From: Paenisporosarcina sp. FSL H8-0542
GTDB taxonomy: Bacteria > Bacillota > Bacilli > Bacillales_A > Planococcaceae
NCBI RefSeq assembly: GCF_038632915.1
Contig: NZ_CP152050.1
Coordinates: 941,501-1,005,500 of the forward strand
Reading direction: 5' to 3'
DNA length: 64,000 nucleotides
Positions 32,301-40,592 of this stretch are shown here, one piece after another (positions within the stretch are counted from its first letter, which is position 1; every line of letters begins with the position of its first letter). The notes under the pieces were generated by a model. The model ran no database searches, was not told the origin of the DNA, and saw only the letters and a list, made by a program, of their open reading frames with translations. The translations under genes were made by a program, and so were the position numbers.

Positions 32301-34624
32301 GTCCAACATGTTTATCCAAAGTTTTAGAAGAGTTAGCTTCAGATAGTGAGATACTAAATGCTGAAAAGGGCTTTTGGCGTACTCCAATTATACAAGTTTT
32401 AGAAGGAGAAAAAATTTCAAACATTTCGGTTGAGGAACATACTGCTCAATTATCACAAAAAGATCCCAGTATAGCTTTTGCTACAACTGAAAAATACGAA
32501 ATGGCATTCCAGGATATCATTTTAGATGAAGATTTAGGTGCTGTTGATATTTTAAGTTGTACAACAACAATGGAGGTCGGCATTGATATTGGATCTTTAA
32601 CTGCAGTTGGATTACGTAATATCCCACCACAAAGAGAAAACTATCAACAGAGGGCAGGTCGAGCTGGTCGAAGAGGTTCATCGCTATCTACAGTTGTAAC
32701 TTATTCTCAGAATGGACCGCATGATGCATATTACTTTGAAAATCCACAACATATTATAAGTGGTGATACAAGAGAGGCACTTATTTACATTGATAATAAA
32801 AAAATTATTACGAGACATTTAAATGCTTTTATGATACAAACATATTTTCATAAATATGCAAAAGAAGGAGAGCAAGCTTTAAGTAACATCATAGAGTCAT
32901 TAGGACTTACAGTAGACTTCTTTAGTTTTAACAGTCCCTTTGATATAAATAGCTTTGAAGAATGGTTAGGGCGACAAGTCAATAAAAAATTTATAGATCT
33001 CCCTGAAATATTTGCGATTGTCCCTGATGAAGCAGCATCTAATATTGAAGGGAAATGGAAATTAATCAAGGAGGCAGCAGATTGCTTAGGAGAAAATTTA
33101 CAAGATGTTTATGATTCCATAGAATCGAATTTAAACCAATATTATAGAAGTATTGAAGAAGATTTAGAGGTAGAGAAACATCCGGATTCACAGTTTTTAT
33201 CATTTTTATTTAATTATGGTTTCTTACCAACATATGCGTTCCCGCGCAATTTAACAAGCTTATATATTCAGAAATGGGATTCGAATAAAAAGAAGATTGT
33301 AATTGATCAACGCCCACAGTTAGATTTAAACCGTGCGTTAGGAGAATATGCACCTGGCAGACAAATAGTTGTGAATAAGAAAACGTATCGTATTGGTGGT
33401 ATTTATAATCCATTTGCAAAAAATCCTGAGCAACCCTTTACGGAAGTGAATCTTACTGAAAATAAAATGTTATACTGCGTAAATTGTAATTATGTCACTA
33501 TTCATGATGAAGGGAACAGGGATTGTCCAATATGTAAATCTAACTTACTAGTAAAGCCATATATTCGTCCATTAGGTTTTTCTCCAGAAAAGGGAAGAGA
33601 AGTGAGAAAGGGAGATAAAGTTCAAAATTTTAGTTATGCCAGTACCCCACAACTTGTACCTAATAATGAAGAGGTTTTTAAATTTGGTTTAATTCCAGGT
33701 GCAAAGTTTATGCTGTCTGCGCATGGAGCGGATCAAGAATTAATTGTAACTAATAAGGGGATTGATGGAAAAAGTGGATTTGCTATTTGCGAAGATTGTG
33801 GCTACATTAAGGCCGTATCTAGAAAAGGTAAATTTGAAGAACAAACCAAGCATGAAAAGCCATTTAAAGTTCGATCTACAAGTGATTCACGATGTGTAGG
33901 GAATATGGTGGAAGTATTTTTAGGAAACGATTTTAAAACAGATCTACTTCTGATTCGACTAATATTAGGTCAACATATCGATTTCGATTTCTCTAAGCAA
34001 TGGGCTGAGGATGCTTTTGTTACGTTAGGAGTAGCTTTTGTATTAGCAACAAGTAGAGTTTTAGATATAGACCCACAAGAGTTAACTGTAGGGCATCGTA
34101 TTAAAGTTTTAGAAGATGGTAGTTATAACGTAGATCTTTATTTATTTGATAATTTATCTGGCGGAGCGGGATATTCGTATGTTGCTGGAGAGAGAATAGA
34201 AGATATCAAAAATGAGGTATTCAGTGTTTTAAAAAGTTGTCCAAATGATTGTGATGGTTCGTGTTATAAGTGTTTGCGAAATTATCAAAATCAAATGAAA
34301 CATGCTCAAATGAATCGACATTTAGCATTAGAGCTATTTAATTATTTAACTTTTGGAGAGACTGTTGTCTATGATTGGAAATCGAAATATAAATATTTGC
34401 TACCTCTTATAGAAGCTTTTGAATTACACAACGGCAAATCGTTTGCGGAATGGTGTGAGAAGGAAGAGGTTATCAAATTGAACAATGGTAATAAAATTGG
34501 TTTGAAAAATAATATTGAAAAACGAATAGATGATGAATCAACTATTTACTTTTCACCTTACGAGATTAGAAACGACTTACCAAATGTTTATGAGAAAGCA
34601 ACATTAGTGTTAAGTTTTAATTAG
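29303..34624 (+). CDS. Large DEAD/DEAH-box helicase with DUF1998-like C-terminus, DruE-like
   Basis: 1773 residues, superfamily 2 helicase. Walker A STGTGSGKTES about 112-122, motif Ia VLYPMNALVNDQM, TPPDILVTNYSMLEYML, DEAH box LILDEAHMYRG about 318-328, motif III LTSASLG, motif IV VLIFSDGRQRAARLA, motifs V-VI CTTTMEVGIDIGS and YQQRAGRAGRRG about 1085-1122. Several cysteine clusters look zinc-binding (CINPSC...CKCG near 535, CPCC near 675, CIKCK...CPTC near 990, CVNCN...CPIC near 1393). The end (LFDNLSGGAGYSY ... CDGSCYKCLRNY, about 1610-1660) is DUF1998. This architecture occurs in DruE of Druantia, DrmA/DrmB of DISARM and YprA/MrfA; length and operon favour DruE. TTG start: GGAG lies 11 bases upstream. 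Confidence 0.85.
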   Translation: MEYTINEVTKRLHKKLSEYIETQYPISEISIQRKRTELLNSPGVISTKPFIEATPIYEIGNTYEEMNIPETAKKLMTNLASLNPSVGVFPRPYVHQQVALEEFLTNHSDLIVSTGTGSGKTESFLHPMLNMLYAEAKKSPKTFKQRAVRALVLYPMNALVNDQMTRLRRLFNNTEMTDLFHEAAGRNIQFGMYTSRTPYAGAHSDEKDKYHLNDILKYYIDLEISNPEEVEKMKVRGKWPAKDIAAFMASKKKGHGPHKGKLTDVELLTRHEMQNTPPDILVTNYSMLEYMLMRPIERSIWEGAKEWLQEDANNQFLLILDEAHMYRGTGGAEVALLIRRLQGRLGVERDQIRCILTSASLGKAGDESKAKEFAYQLTGKPVKRDFKFIEGTQQSRITPREATVQEVEILYSINSESFVEYIKNYKKALVNLKPAFKLMGWSEPPVRQEEFQEYLYDNLEHYQPLSLIFKKISGNGTSLEDLAKLFCSDAELFKSEKAVSNLLLLANAAKKADKILLPARVHILFRGLAGVYSCINPSCETNQMGDLLGTLFDDHRTSCKCGSRVYELMTHRYCGSVYLRGYISEEQSGNMFLWNESGNGIVGEKLREIHFLVEQPREEAINKIEPMWLHMKTGFLLDSKPTSTKGYLKIYKSNEKVSKGKEKGFYSDIMSFKKCPCCLKSAKYNIRDLRTKGEQPFANLIREQFVVQPPSISIKESVNEGRKVLIFSDGRQRAARLARDIPEEVEKDVIRQLLVKSAYKLNELGTEAAIGGEIYPAILHFMNENKVRLLNDMDRKDLLIDIKEYVELIDYEFETYEFDEIDFESKSFRDFKINNELKTRLIHVLASPGYSLYETTVAYVSPVSISTLHRSVKDIISKEDLMTVAVLFIREMLEEVAIDKDTSSGDRCEIFGFYRNDEQWGKTKGTISPELKKIIQMYVETNDELQKVVEALFGKGLCEHEHDKYYLNIGNLAVKDGIDHTWYRCIKCKQIHAVNPKNTCPTCLSKVLEELASDSEILNAEKGFWRTPIIQVLEGEKISNISVEEHTAQLSQKDPSIAFATTEKYEMAFQDIILDEDLGAVDILSCTTTMEVGIDIGSLTAVGLRNIPPQRENYQQRAGRAGRRGSSLSTVVTYSQNGPHDAYYFENPQHIISGDTREALIYIDNKKIITRHLNAFMIQTYFHKYAKEGEQALSNIIESLGLTVDFFSFNSPFDINSFEEWLGRQVNKKFIDLPEIFAIVPDEAASNIEGKWKLIKEAADCLGENLQDVYDSIESNLNQYYRSIEEDLEVEKHPDSQFLSFLFNYGFLPTYAFPRNLTSLYIQKWDSNKKKIVIDQRPQLDLNRALGEYAPGRQIVVNKKTYRIGGIYNPFAKNPEQPFTEVNLTENKMLYCVNCNYVTIHDEGNRDCPICKSNLLVKPYIRPLGFSPEKGREVRKGDKVQNFSYASTPQLVPNNEEVFKFGLIPGAKFMLSAHGADQELIVTNKGIDGKSGFAICEDCGYIKAVSRKGKFEEQTKHEKPFKVRSTSDSRCVGNMVEVFLGNDFKTDLLLIRLILGQHIDFDFSKQWAEDAFVTLGVAFVLATSRVLDIDPQELTVGHRIKVLEDGSYNVDLYLFDNLSGGAGYSYVAGERIEDIKNEVFSVLKSCPNDCDGSCYKCLRNYQNQMKHAQMNRHLALELFNYLTFGETVVYDWKSKYKYLLPLIEAFELHNGKSFAEWCEKEEVIKLNNGNKIGLKNNIEKRIDDESTIYFSPYEIRNDLPNVYEKATLVLSFN

Positions 34625-34729
34625 CTTAAATGATACTTGGAAAATTACTTAATCGTTCTATTTTTCACATATATCATATGAAATGTATGTTAGAAGAAAT
34701 AATATCTAAAATCATCTAATTAGGACATT

Positions 34730-34779
34730 GGTATTCCAGCACTTTTCTGATTTTCCAATTCAAGACCCGCCGTCTCCAT
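34730..34779 (+). repeat. Right end of segment 1 with att core B
   Basis: GGTATTCCAGCACTTTTCT followed by TTCAAGACCCGCCGTCTCCAT; nearly the same sequence precedes core C (36883-36933). The conserved 30 bases left of the core belong to the islands, not ssrA, which argues that segments 1 and 2 are related elements. Confidence 0.7.
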
Positions 34780-34810
34780 ATTACGAAATCATATGATTTC
34801 ATACAGTGTC

Positions 34811-34840
34811 AAAACCCTTGGTAGTATTCAAGGGTTTTTT
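34811..34840 (+). terminator. Second copy of the ssrA-downstream terminator
   Basis: AAAACCCTTG / CAAGGGTTTT, as at 22160-22187 but with a 3-base longer loop. Confidence 0.8.
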
Positions 34841-34917
34841 CTTTTTGTCTATATCATCTAGTTTCAATGAGCATTAACCGAACAGCGTCAAAAACGTAGT
34901 CAAAGCGTAGTCATCCA

Positions 34918-35055
34918 CTACATTTCGATGTAGCTGGCGAACTTCAGTATTGCTTCTTCTTTTGCTTTCTTCGTAACGTGTGCATCGAAAACTATTCCTA
35001 ATATCATCCCGATAATGCCCATCAAGAAAAATAGTACATTCATTATGTTCACCAT
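34918..35055 (-). pseudogene. Integrase C-terminal tail fused to a hydrophobic segment (45 codons)
   Basis: The last half (AHVTKKAKEEAILKFASYIE) is the integrase tail seen at 22243, but the nucleophile position has changed (FDAHVT in place of IYTHVT) and everything upstream is replaced by one membrane-helix-like stretch, MNVLFFLMGIIGMILGIVF. A possible ribosome site (AAAGGA or GGTGA) precedes the two candidate ATGs at 35055 and 35043. It may be only a remnant, or a small membrane protein born from it. Confidence 0.5.
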
Positions 35056-35404
35056 CCTTTGGTTCCATTTTAGGAAATATGTTGAAAAAATGTACACAAT
35101 AAAAAACAGACAACTTTATTTGTCGTCTGTTTTATTATCTGCTTTTTGTTTGCGTTATCTTGCCTTCAAGCGGAGATAATTGGTCCTTATAAATTTAGAC
35201 TTGAAGGTAGGCTGCAAATGAATGGCGGTCAAATTGTTACAAAAATGGGGAACCGCAATCCTAAAATATAATATTCCTTTATCAACATAGGTAACATTTA
35301 ATAAATAGTATATGGACATGATAACTTATAAATGTATACTTATTAAGTAAGTTTAATGGTCAGACGTTTAACCTTTTAATAATACAACTTTGTGGAGGCA
35401 TTAA
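35056..35404. other. Intergenic region upstream of nupC
   Basis: A hairpin AAACAGACAAC / GTCGTCTGTTT (35104-35131) could terminate on either strand. Nearer nupC, ACTTATTAAGT at 35338-35348 is a short palindrome that could be an operator. No gene seen. Confidence 0.35.
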
Positions 35405-36583
35405 ATGAATTATTTAATCTCAATCGTAGGCTTAATTGTTGTTCTGGGTCTTGCCTGGGTTGCAAGTAACAATCGTAAAGAAATAAAGATAAGACCAATT
35501 ATCCAGATGATCATTATTCAGTTAATATTAACTTTTACATTACTGAATACCAAATTTGGATTGATTCTTATAGAGGGAATCGCAGCCGTGTTTACAAAAT
35601 TATTAGATTACGCTAATGAAGGAATCAATTTTGTATTTGCCGGCATTGCGAATGAAGGACAAGCTCCTTTCTTCTTAACTGCTTTACTTCCAATCGTATT
35701 CATTTCGGCTCTGATTGGAATTCTACAACACATTAAGGTTCTTCCTTTCATTATGAAATGGCTTGGATGGGCAATCAGTAAAGTAAACGGCATGGGTAAA
35801 TTGGAATCTTACAATGGAGTAGCATCCGCTATTGTTGGACAATCTGAAGTATTTATTACTGTGAAAAAACAGCTTGGACAATTATCCCCTCAACGTCTAT
35901 ATACACTAAGTGCGTCAGCGATGTCTACTGTATCGATGTCTATTGTCGGAGCTTATATGACGATGATTGAACCGAGATATGTCGTAACTGCAATCGTGAT
36001 TAATTTATTTGGAGGATTCATCATTTCTTCAATCATTAATCCTTACTCTGTAACCGAAGAAGAAGATCTCCTTGTTGTGCAAGAAGAAAAACAAAGCTTC
36101 TTTGAAATGCTTGGCGAATATATTATGGATGGATTCAAGGTTGCAATTGTGGTTGCGGCGATGTTACTTGGATTCGTTGCACTAATGGCAGGAGTAAATA
36201 ACTTATTTGATATGATATTTGGAGTCACGTTCCAAGCGATTATTGGATATGTCTTTGCTCCATTTGCGATTTTAATGGGTATCCCTGTTTCAGAATCAGT
36301 AACAGCAGGCGGTATTATGGCTACCAAACTAGTTACAAACGAATTTGTAGCGATGCTATCATTAAATGAATTAGCGTCAAATCTGAGTGAACGATCAATC
36401 GGAATCATTTCAGTTTTCCTTGTTTCATTTGCAAACTTCTCTTCAATTGGCATCATCTCAGGTGCTGTAAAAGGTCTTCATGAAAAACAAGGAAACGTTG
36501 TAGCACGATTCGGCTTGAAACTTTTATACGGAGCAACGTTAGTGAGCATATTATCAGCGATTATTGTGAGTTTTATCCTATAG
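35405..36583 (+). CDS. nupC: Nucleoside transporter NupC
   Basis: Concentrative nucleoside transporter (CNT) that imports nucleosides with protons. 392 residues, about ten hydrophobic segments. Family hallmarks: [27 protein letters not shown] (substrate-binding GQSE), [30 protein letters not shown] and [17 protein letters not shown], aligning along its length with B. subtilis NupC. GGAGGC precedes ATG 35405. Bacillus keeps it in dra-nupC-pdp; here it is alone, so its regulation is probably independent of deoxynucleoside catabolic genes. Confidence 0.94.
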   Translation: MNYLISIVGLIVVLGLAWVASNNRKEIKIRPIIQMIIIQLILTFTLLNTKFGLILIEGIAAVFTKLLDYANEGINFVFAGIANEGQAPFFLTALLPIVFISALIGILQHIKVLPFIMKWLGWAISKVNGMGKLESYNGVASAIVGQSEVFITVKKQLGQLSPQRLYTLSASAMSTVSMSIVGAYMTMIEPRYVVTAIVINLFGGFIISSIINPYSVTEEEDLLVVQEEKQSFFEMLGEYIMDGFKVAIVVAAMLLGFVALMAGVNNLFDMIFGVTFQAIIGYVFAPFAILMGIPVSESVTAGGIMATKLVTNEFVAMLSLNELASNLSERSIGIISVFLVSFANFSSIGIISGAVKGLHEKQGNVVARFGLKLLYGATLVSILSAIIVSFIL

Positions 36584-36629
36584 TTAGAGAAAGTGTCATC
36601 CAAAACCCTAATAAAAGCAACATCCCAGC

Positions 36630-36656
36630 GAATACTTATAAGTAATTCCTGGGACA
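36630..36656. repeat. Inverted repeat downstream of nupC
   Basis: TCCCAG ... CTGGGA enclosing ACTTATAAGT, without a T tract on the plus strand. Function not evident. Confidence 0.4.
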
Positions 36657-36759
36657 TAAAAGGACGTCAAATAAACCTTTTCAGTGAGTAGGTATAAGAA
36701 CGGGATACGAATTTTAATATTTTATCTCCATTCTCTTCTTACTGTAAAGATTACCAAAG

Positions 36760-36796
36760 AACCTTCTAAATTAATTATGATTAGGAGGTTTTTTGT
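36760..36796 (+). terminator. Terminator downstream of nupC
   Basis: AACCTTCTA / TAGGAGGTT with one G-U pair and six T. An open frame crossing it is not coding. Confidence 0.6.
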
Positions 36797-36882
36797 GTCT
36801 AAAAAATCAGGTGTCTTTATTATTTCCAATTCGCGTATAGGACGGTGTACCCTATTAGGTGCTGAAAAATCGTTGGAAATAC

Positions 36883-36933
36883 TGGTATTTCAGCACTTTT
36901 CTATAATTTCATTTCAAGACCCGCCTTCTCCAT
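36883..36933 (+). repeat. Right end of segment 2 with att core C
   Basis: GGTATTTCAGCACTTTTCT then TTTCAAGACCCGCCTTCTCCAT, parallel to 34730-34779. Confidence 0.65.
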
Positions 36934-37212
36934 AATTTAATTTCATGGAGATTCAATGAACGTCAAAATCCTTGATACATAAGGGTTTTGGCGTTTTTGC
37001 TATTTTATCGAGTTTCAATTTATTTTAAATTACGAATAGTTTATAAATACAGAAATTGTGAAGAGAATTTACTTAACTAACACGGCTGGTTAGTTCAATA
37101 CCATTAACCATACGTAGAATCTAGGTTAAGTAAAAAATTTAAATATTTTGTAACTTTTACTATATATATCCGTAAATTAATTATAAGCATACAAATTGTG
37201 AGAAGAATAATA
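36934..37212. other. Left part of segment 3
   Basis: AAAATCCTTGATACATAAGGGTTTT at 36964-36988 is a decayed version of the ssrA-downstream hairpin. Unlike cores A and B, no integrase tail follows. Confidence 0.35.
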
Positions 37213-37800
37213 ATGATTAACACATCGTTCAGAAAACTTTCCGCCAAAAAGTTAACCATGTTGTTATTAGTGACATTCGTTATCACTTGTTTATTAGTAG
37301 CGGGATGTACTCAGGAAAATCAGTCAATCGAACCAGAAGAACCAACTAAATCTGAGGATATAAACGTAAAGACTGTTGAAGCTGTTCTAGAACAGGAATT
37401 TACAGGTCCCGATAAAGAATACACTCGTTTATGGGAAAAAGAGGGCCAAGAAAAATTTGAAGAAATGCATTCTTATCTCATGAATAAATATGAGCCGTAT
37501 TTCACTAAAAATGGATTAGACAATTTTGTGATAATCGCACACCATTACCATTTTTCAGATGCAGACTATCAAATGAGCGTCGAAGAGATGGAAGTGAAAC
37601 AAAGCGATAATAAAAATGCAAGCAATCAATACGATTTTACGGTTCAAGTCGCTATTGAAACTCCAAACGAAGAGAAAACACTTTACGAAATGACTGGCAA
37701 GGCAATCTTCTCGGAGGAAGGTAAGATAGGGAAAATGCTTTTAGGCGAAAGATCTCCTCTGTTGGGAAACAAATTAAATGAATTAATGAACCTTGAATAA
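37213..37800 (+). CDS. Lipoprotein of unknown function
   Basis: 195 residues. A basic start, hydrophobic helix (LTMLLLVTFVITCLLV) and lipobox LVAGC at about 34-38 mark a lipid-anchored surface protein, with processing before the cysteine. The mature part starts acidic (ENQSIEPEEPTKSED) and continues into a compact alpha/beta region with RLWEKEGQEKFEEMH and ERSPLLGNKLNELM, no known motif. ATG 37213 is chosen over GTG 37198; the ribosome site is weak. Followed by two terminators. Confidence 0.75.
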   Translation: MINTSFRKLSAKKLTMLLLVTFVITCLLVAGCTQENQSIEPEEPTKSEDINVKTVEAVLEQEFTGPDKEYTRLWEKEGQEKFEEMHSYLMNKYEPYFTKNGLDNFVIIAHHYHFSDADYQMSVEEMEVKQSDNKNASNQYDFTVQVAIETPNEEKTLYEMTGKAIFSEEGKIGKMLLGERSPLLGNKLNELMNLE

Positions 37801-37821
37801 CGGGGTTGCAAACAGATAGAT

Positions 37822-37847
37822 CCACTCTTACTTAGAGTTGTTTTTTT
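37822..37847 (+). terminator. Terminator after the lipoprotein gene
   Basis: CCACTCT / AGAGTTG (one mismatch) then seven T. Confidence 0.6.
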
Positions 37848-37881
37848 GTTTCTTACACAGCGAGCACACACTATGAATTAT

Positions 37882-37926
37882 AAAAGCTACAATTGCTGAG
37901 GATAATTCAGGATTGTGGCTTTTTTG
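37882..37926 (+). terminator. Second terminator after the lipoprotein gene
   Basis: AAAAGCTACAATTGCTGA / TTCAGGATTGTGGCTTTT, long stem with two non-Watson-Crick positions, then T run. Confidence 0.75.
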
Positions 37927-38160
37927 TTATTTGATGTCCCTGCCTTGTCCATATGCTCCCAAAATTGCAGCTAATACAAGGACGGTTTTCATAAGATATC
38001 CCAAAAGATAACAAAAAAAATCGATATAACATTCTAAAAATTTGTGATAGAATAAAATATCAGTCTATTTAAAGTTAAAATAAGTACACATTATTTTAAC
38101 GAGGAGAAGTGATTGTGCGTTTTTTATGCGTGTTTTAAGAAAATTTTTGGGGGTAGTAGA

Positions 38161-39393
38161 ATGAAGAATTTATTTGTTAAATGGAATCAAGTGAGCCTAG
38201 TAAAAAGGATTATGATCGGTATTATTGTCGGTCTTATCTTAGCTTTAACGGTTCCTAAAGCCGCAAGTTGGATCTCCATTTTCGGTTCTTTATTTGTCGG
38301 TGCATTAAAGGCAGTTGCACCAATATTAGTATTATTCTTAGTGATGCATGCGATTGCCGTACATAAAAGTGGTAAGAAAACGAATATGAAATCGATTCTT
38401 GGTCTTTATGCTATTGGTACATTCCTAGCTGGGGCTGTCGCTGTAGTTGCAAGCTTTATGTTCCCAGTTACATTAACACTGACATCAGGAGCAGAAGACA
38501 TATCTCCACCAGAAGGTATTGTTGAAGTTATTCAAACATTACTATTTAACGTAGTTGCTAATCCAATTGATGCATTAGTAAATGCTAACTATCTAGGTAT
38601 ATTAATGTGGGCAATCGTTCTTGGGATTGCATTAAAAAATGCGAATCAAAATACGAAAGACATGTTAGGTAATTTTTCAGATGCAATTACTAAAGTTGTA
38701 CAATGGGTGATTAATTTAGCACCGCTTGGTATTATGGGGCTTGTATTTAGTGCAATTGTAACAAGTGGTCTTTCTGCTTTACTTGATTACGGTAGATTAA
38801 TTTTAATTCTAGTTGGATGTATGTTGTTTATTGCACTTGTAGTGAATCCGTTAATCGTATTCATCTATACGCGAAAAAATCCTTATCCACTTGTTTTAAT
38901 GGTTTTAAGAGAAAGTGGTATTACGGCATTCTTTACACGTAGTTCAGCTGCAAATATTCCGGTAAATATGAAATTATGTGAAAAACTAGGCTTAGATGAG
39001 GATACTTATGCAGTGTCAATCCCTCTAGGTGCTACAATTAATATGGCTGGTGCAGCCGTAACAATTGCTGTACTAACTCTTGCAACAGTAAATACGCTTG
39101 GTATTGAAGTTGATTTTGTGACTGCACTTATGCTTTCTGTTGTAGCAGCAATCTCTGCAGCAGGTGCATCAGGTGTTGCAGGCGGATCACTATTGCTTAT
39201 CCCACTAGCATGTAATTTATTTGGAGTTCCAAATGATATTGCAATGCAAGTAGTTGGTGTTGGTTTTATCATCGGTGTTGTTCAAGATTCTTGTGAAACT
39301 GCACTGAATTCTTCTTCTGATGTACTGTTCACAGCTACAGCTGAGTATGCTAAAGAACGTAAAGAAGGTTCAGTAGTTACTATGAAATCTTAG
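38161..39393 (+). CDS. sstT: Serine/threonine:sodium symporter SstT
   Basis: Dicarboxylate/amino acid:cation symporter family. 410 residues with about eight hydrophobic helices and two re-entrant loops; the serine-rich [13 protein letters not shown] loop, the [17 protein letters not shown] motif, and [19 protein letters not shown] are SstT hallmarks. It takes up serine and threonine with Na+. ATG 38161 has a GGGGG-rich site upstream; an in-frame GTG at 38113 is less likely because the protein would gain a non-conserved leader. Confidence 0.94.
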   Translation: MKNLFVKWNQVSLVKRIMIGIIVGLILALTVPKAASWISIFGSLFVGALKAVAPILVLFLVMHAIAVHKSGKKTNMKSILGLYAIGTFLAGAVAVVASFMFPVTLTLTSGAEDISPPEGIVEVIQTLLFNVVANPIDALVNANYLGILMWAIVLGIALKNANQNTKDMLGNFSDAITKVVQWVINLAPLGIMGLVFSAIVTSGLSALLDYGRLILILVGCMLFIALVVNPLIVFIYTRKNPYPLVLMVLRESGITAFFTRSSAANIPVNMKLCEKLGLDEDTYAVSIPLGATINMAGAAVTIAVLTLATVNTLGIEVDFVTALMLSVVAAISAAGASGVAGGSLLLIPLACNLFGVPNDIAMQVVGVGFIIGVVQDSCETALNSSSDVLFTATAEYAKERKEGSVVTMKS

Positions 39394-39491
39394 GATCTAC
39401 GACTCTAGTAAAAAGAATATAGAAGCTTAACTATTGATCTGAAGCTCCATAAAGGTATTCATTTGATTGAATTCGATTCATGAAGATATAA

Positions 39492-39537
39492 AAAGCCGCG
39501 ATTACCGAGGACGACTCGGTGATCGTGGCTTTTTTTC
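39492..39537 (+). terminator. Terminator after sstT
   Basis: AAAGCCGCGATTACCGAG / CTCGGTGATCGTGGCTTT, an 18-bp stem with G-U pairs, then T run. Confidence 0.9.
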
Positions 39538-40028
39538 CACCTTTTAATAGTTTGTTTTTTTATTATTGTTTCTTACAAACCATCAATAACAATTGACTAT
39601 AATTCAGACCAACTTTTTAAAAGAAAATAAATTTAAGAATAGAAGAATTTGTTGGAACATACATATCGTACCAATTTACAGGTTTTTCTAAATTTGATGT
39701 GTGATAGTATTTTAAGAGAATAGTAGTGGAGGATAGGGGATATATATATGATTGGAAAAAAGTTCTCATTTCCACTAGATTGATGATAAGGATTTAAACT
39801 GGGCTGGATAAAGAAGTTGAACTTACTAAATAAAATTACAAAGTGTTTGGAGTTGTTGTGAAATGAAGGCTTATGAATATGGAGTAGAGTTCACATAATA
39901 AGTTTTTACTGATATATGCAATGTTAGGCAGTACACTAATAAAGTAAAAAGGTTTACTTCAGTAAAATAAGGTATATTATATTTGTTGAATAGATTCTCT
40001 TTAAAGACAAGAAAAGTAGGTGAACAAA
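39538..40028. other. AT-rich gap between sstT and the small protein
   Basis: Only minute open frames (10-11 codons, one with GGAGG at 39728) occur. I see no RNA or repeat. Confidence 0.3.
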
Positions 40029-40178
40029 GTGGGGAAATATCAATTGGATACCAAAGGTCAGGTGGCTGTGGCAAAGTATCATGAAAAACACAAGCCTGCC
40101 AAATTTGATAAAAAGCAGCAACTTGAAAAAATACGTGCGGAGTATTTGAAAAAAAAGCAAAAACAAACAGATAAATAA
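40029..40178 (+). CDS. Small basic protein of unknown function (49 aa)
   Basis: AGGTG lies 8 bases before GTG 40029. The product, MGKYQLDTKGQVAVAKYHEK then HKPAKFDKKQQLEKIRAEYL and a lysine-rich tail, is compositionally protein-like: highly charged, one predicted helix, no hydrophobic segment. The many lysines suggest RNA or DNA contact, but this is a guess. Too short for routine gene callers. A charged 49-residue protein of this style recurs in Bacillales to my recollection; a search would confirm. Confidence 0.6.
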   Translation: MGKYQLDTKGQVAVAKYHEKHKPAKFDKKQQLEKIRAEYLKKKQKQTDK

Positions 40179-40269
40179 TATGAATGAAAACATAGGAAGA
40201 CTAAAATCTCCCTATGTTTTTCTTATTCGAAGTTCTTTTTTTCAATTGATGATAGAGTTTATTATTCTC

Positions 40270-40420
40270 CTAAATTTCAGATTCGGTGACAAAAAACTCG
40301 TCATCAGATATCCATTCCTCACTAATTGATTTTGACATTGAAACGACATAGCCATTATTCAAAATAATACCGTTGTTATATAGGGGTTCACCAGCTACAA
40401 TTGAGGACAAGAATTACATG
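40270..40420 (-). pseudogene. C-terminal fragment of an unknown protein
   Basis: Minus-strand frame LSSIVAGEPLYNNGIILNNG, then YVVSMSKSISEEWISDDEFF, ending at the stop 40272-40270. Well-formed amino acid composition without a start suggests a truncated gene. Not identified. Confidence 0.35.
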
Positions 40421-40435
40421 AATTGAAATCGTTGC

Positions 40436-40471
40436 TGGTGGCTTAGAGGTAATATCATACAGCTCACTCAT
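40436..40471 (-). pseudogene. guaA 3'-end scrap, minus strand
   Basis: Minus-strand codons read [12 protein letters not shown], the almost invariant C-terminus of GMP synthase (normally followed by EWE), then diverge to SIHVILV. The guaA 3' end is a known integration site for Firmicute genomic islands. A second scrap on the plus strand at 43935-44030 lies on the other side of the HEPN and GmrSD genes. Confidence 0.65.
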
Positions 40472-40592
40472 CCAAGGGTGCTATTCCATTCCATTTAACA
40501 CAAAAGCAGATATTTAAATTTTTATTGAAAGAAAATGGGCATTGAATAAAATCACTAATACTTTGTAATTATAAAAATGGAGGAATAATTAA

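Larger units (their letters stand above)
22128..34779. mobile_element. ssrA genomic island segment 1 (Druantia-like defence)
   Basis: 12.6 kb between att cores A and B. The roughly 130 bases after core A (terminator plus the tail of a minus-strand integrase) are repeated after core B, the expected structure when successive elements with related integrases enter the same site. Cargo: integrase remnant, frameshifted gene, dead IS1182-type transposase, four-gene defence-like operon of clearly lower GC than the glycolytic region. Confidence 0.75.
34780..36933. mobile_element. ssrA genomic island segment 2 (nupC)
   Basis: 2.15 kb between cores B and C with the same left end as segment 1 (terminator and integrase tail). 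Too small for an autonomous element; a decayed relic carrying nupC. Confidence 0.55.

Noticed and set aside
36684-36935. Open frame of 83 codons ending at att core C
   Set aside because: It runs through a terminator hairpin and the att flank; no ribosome site.
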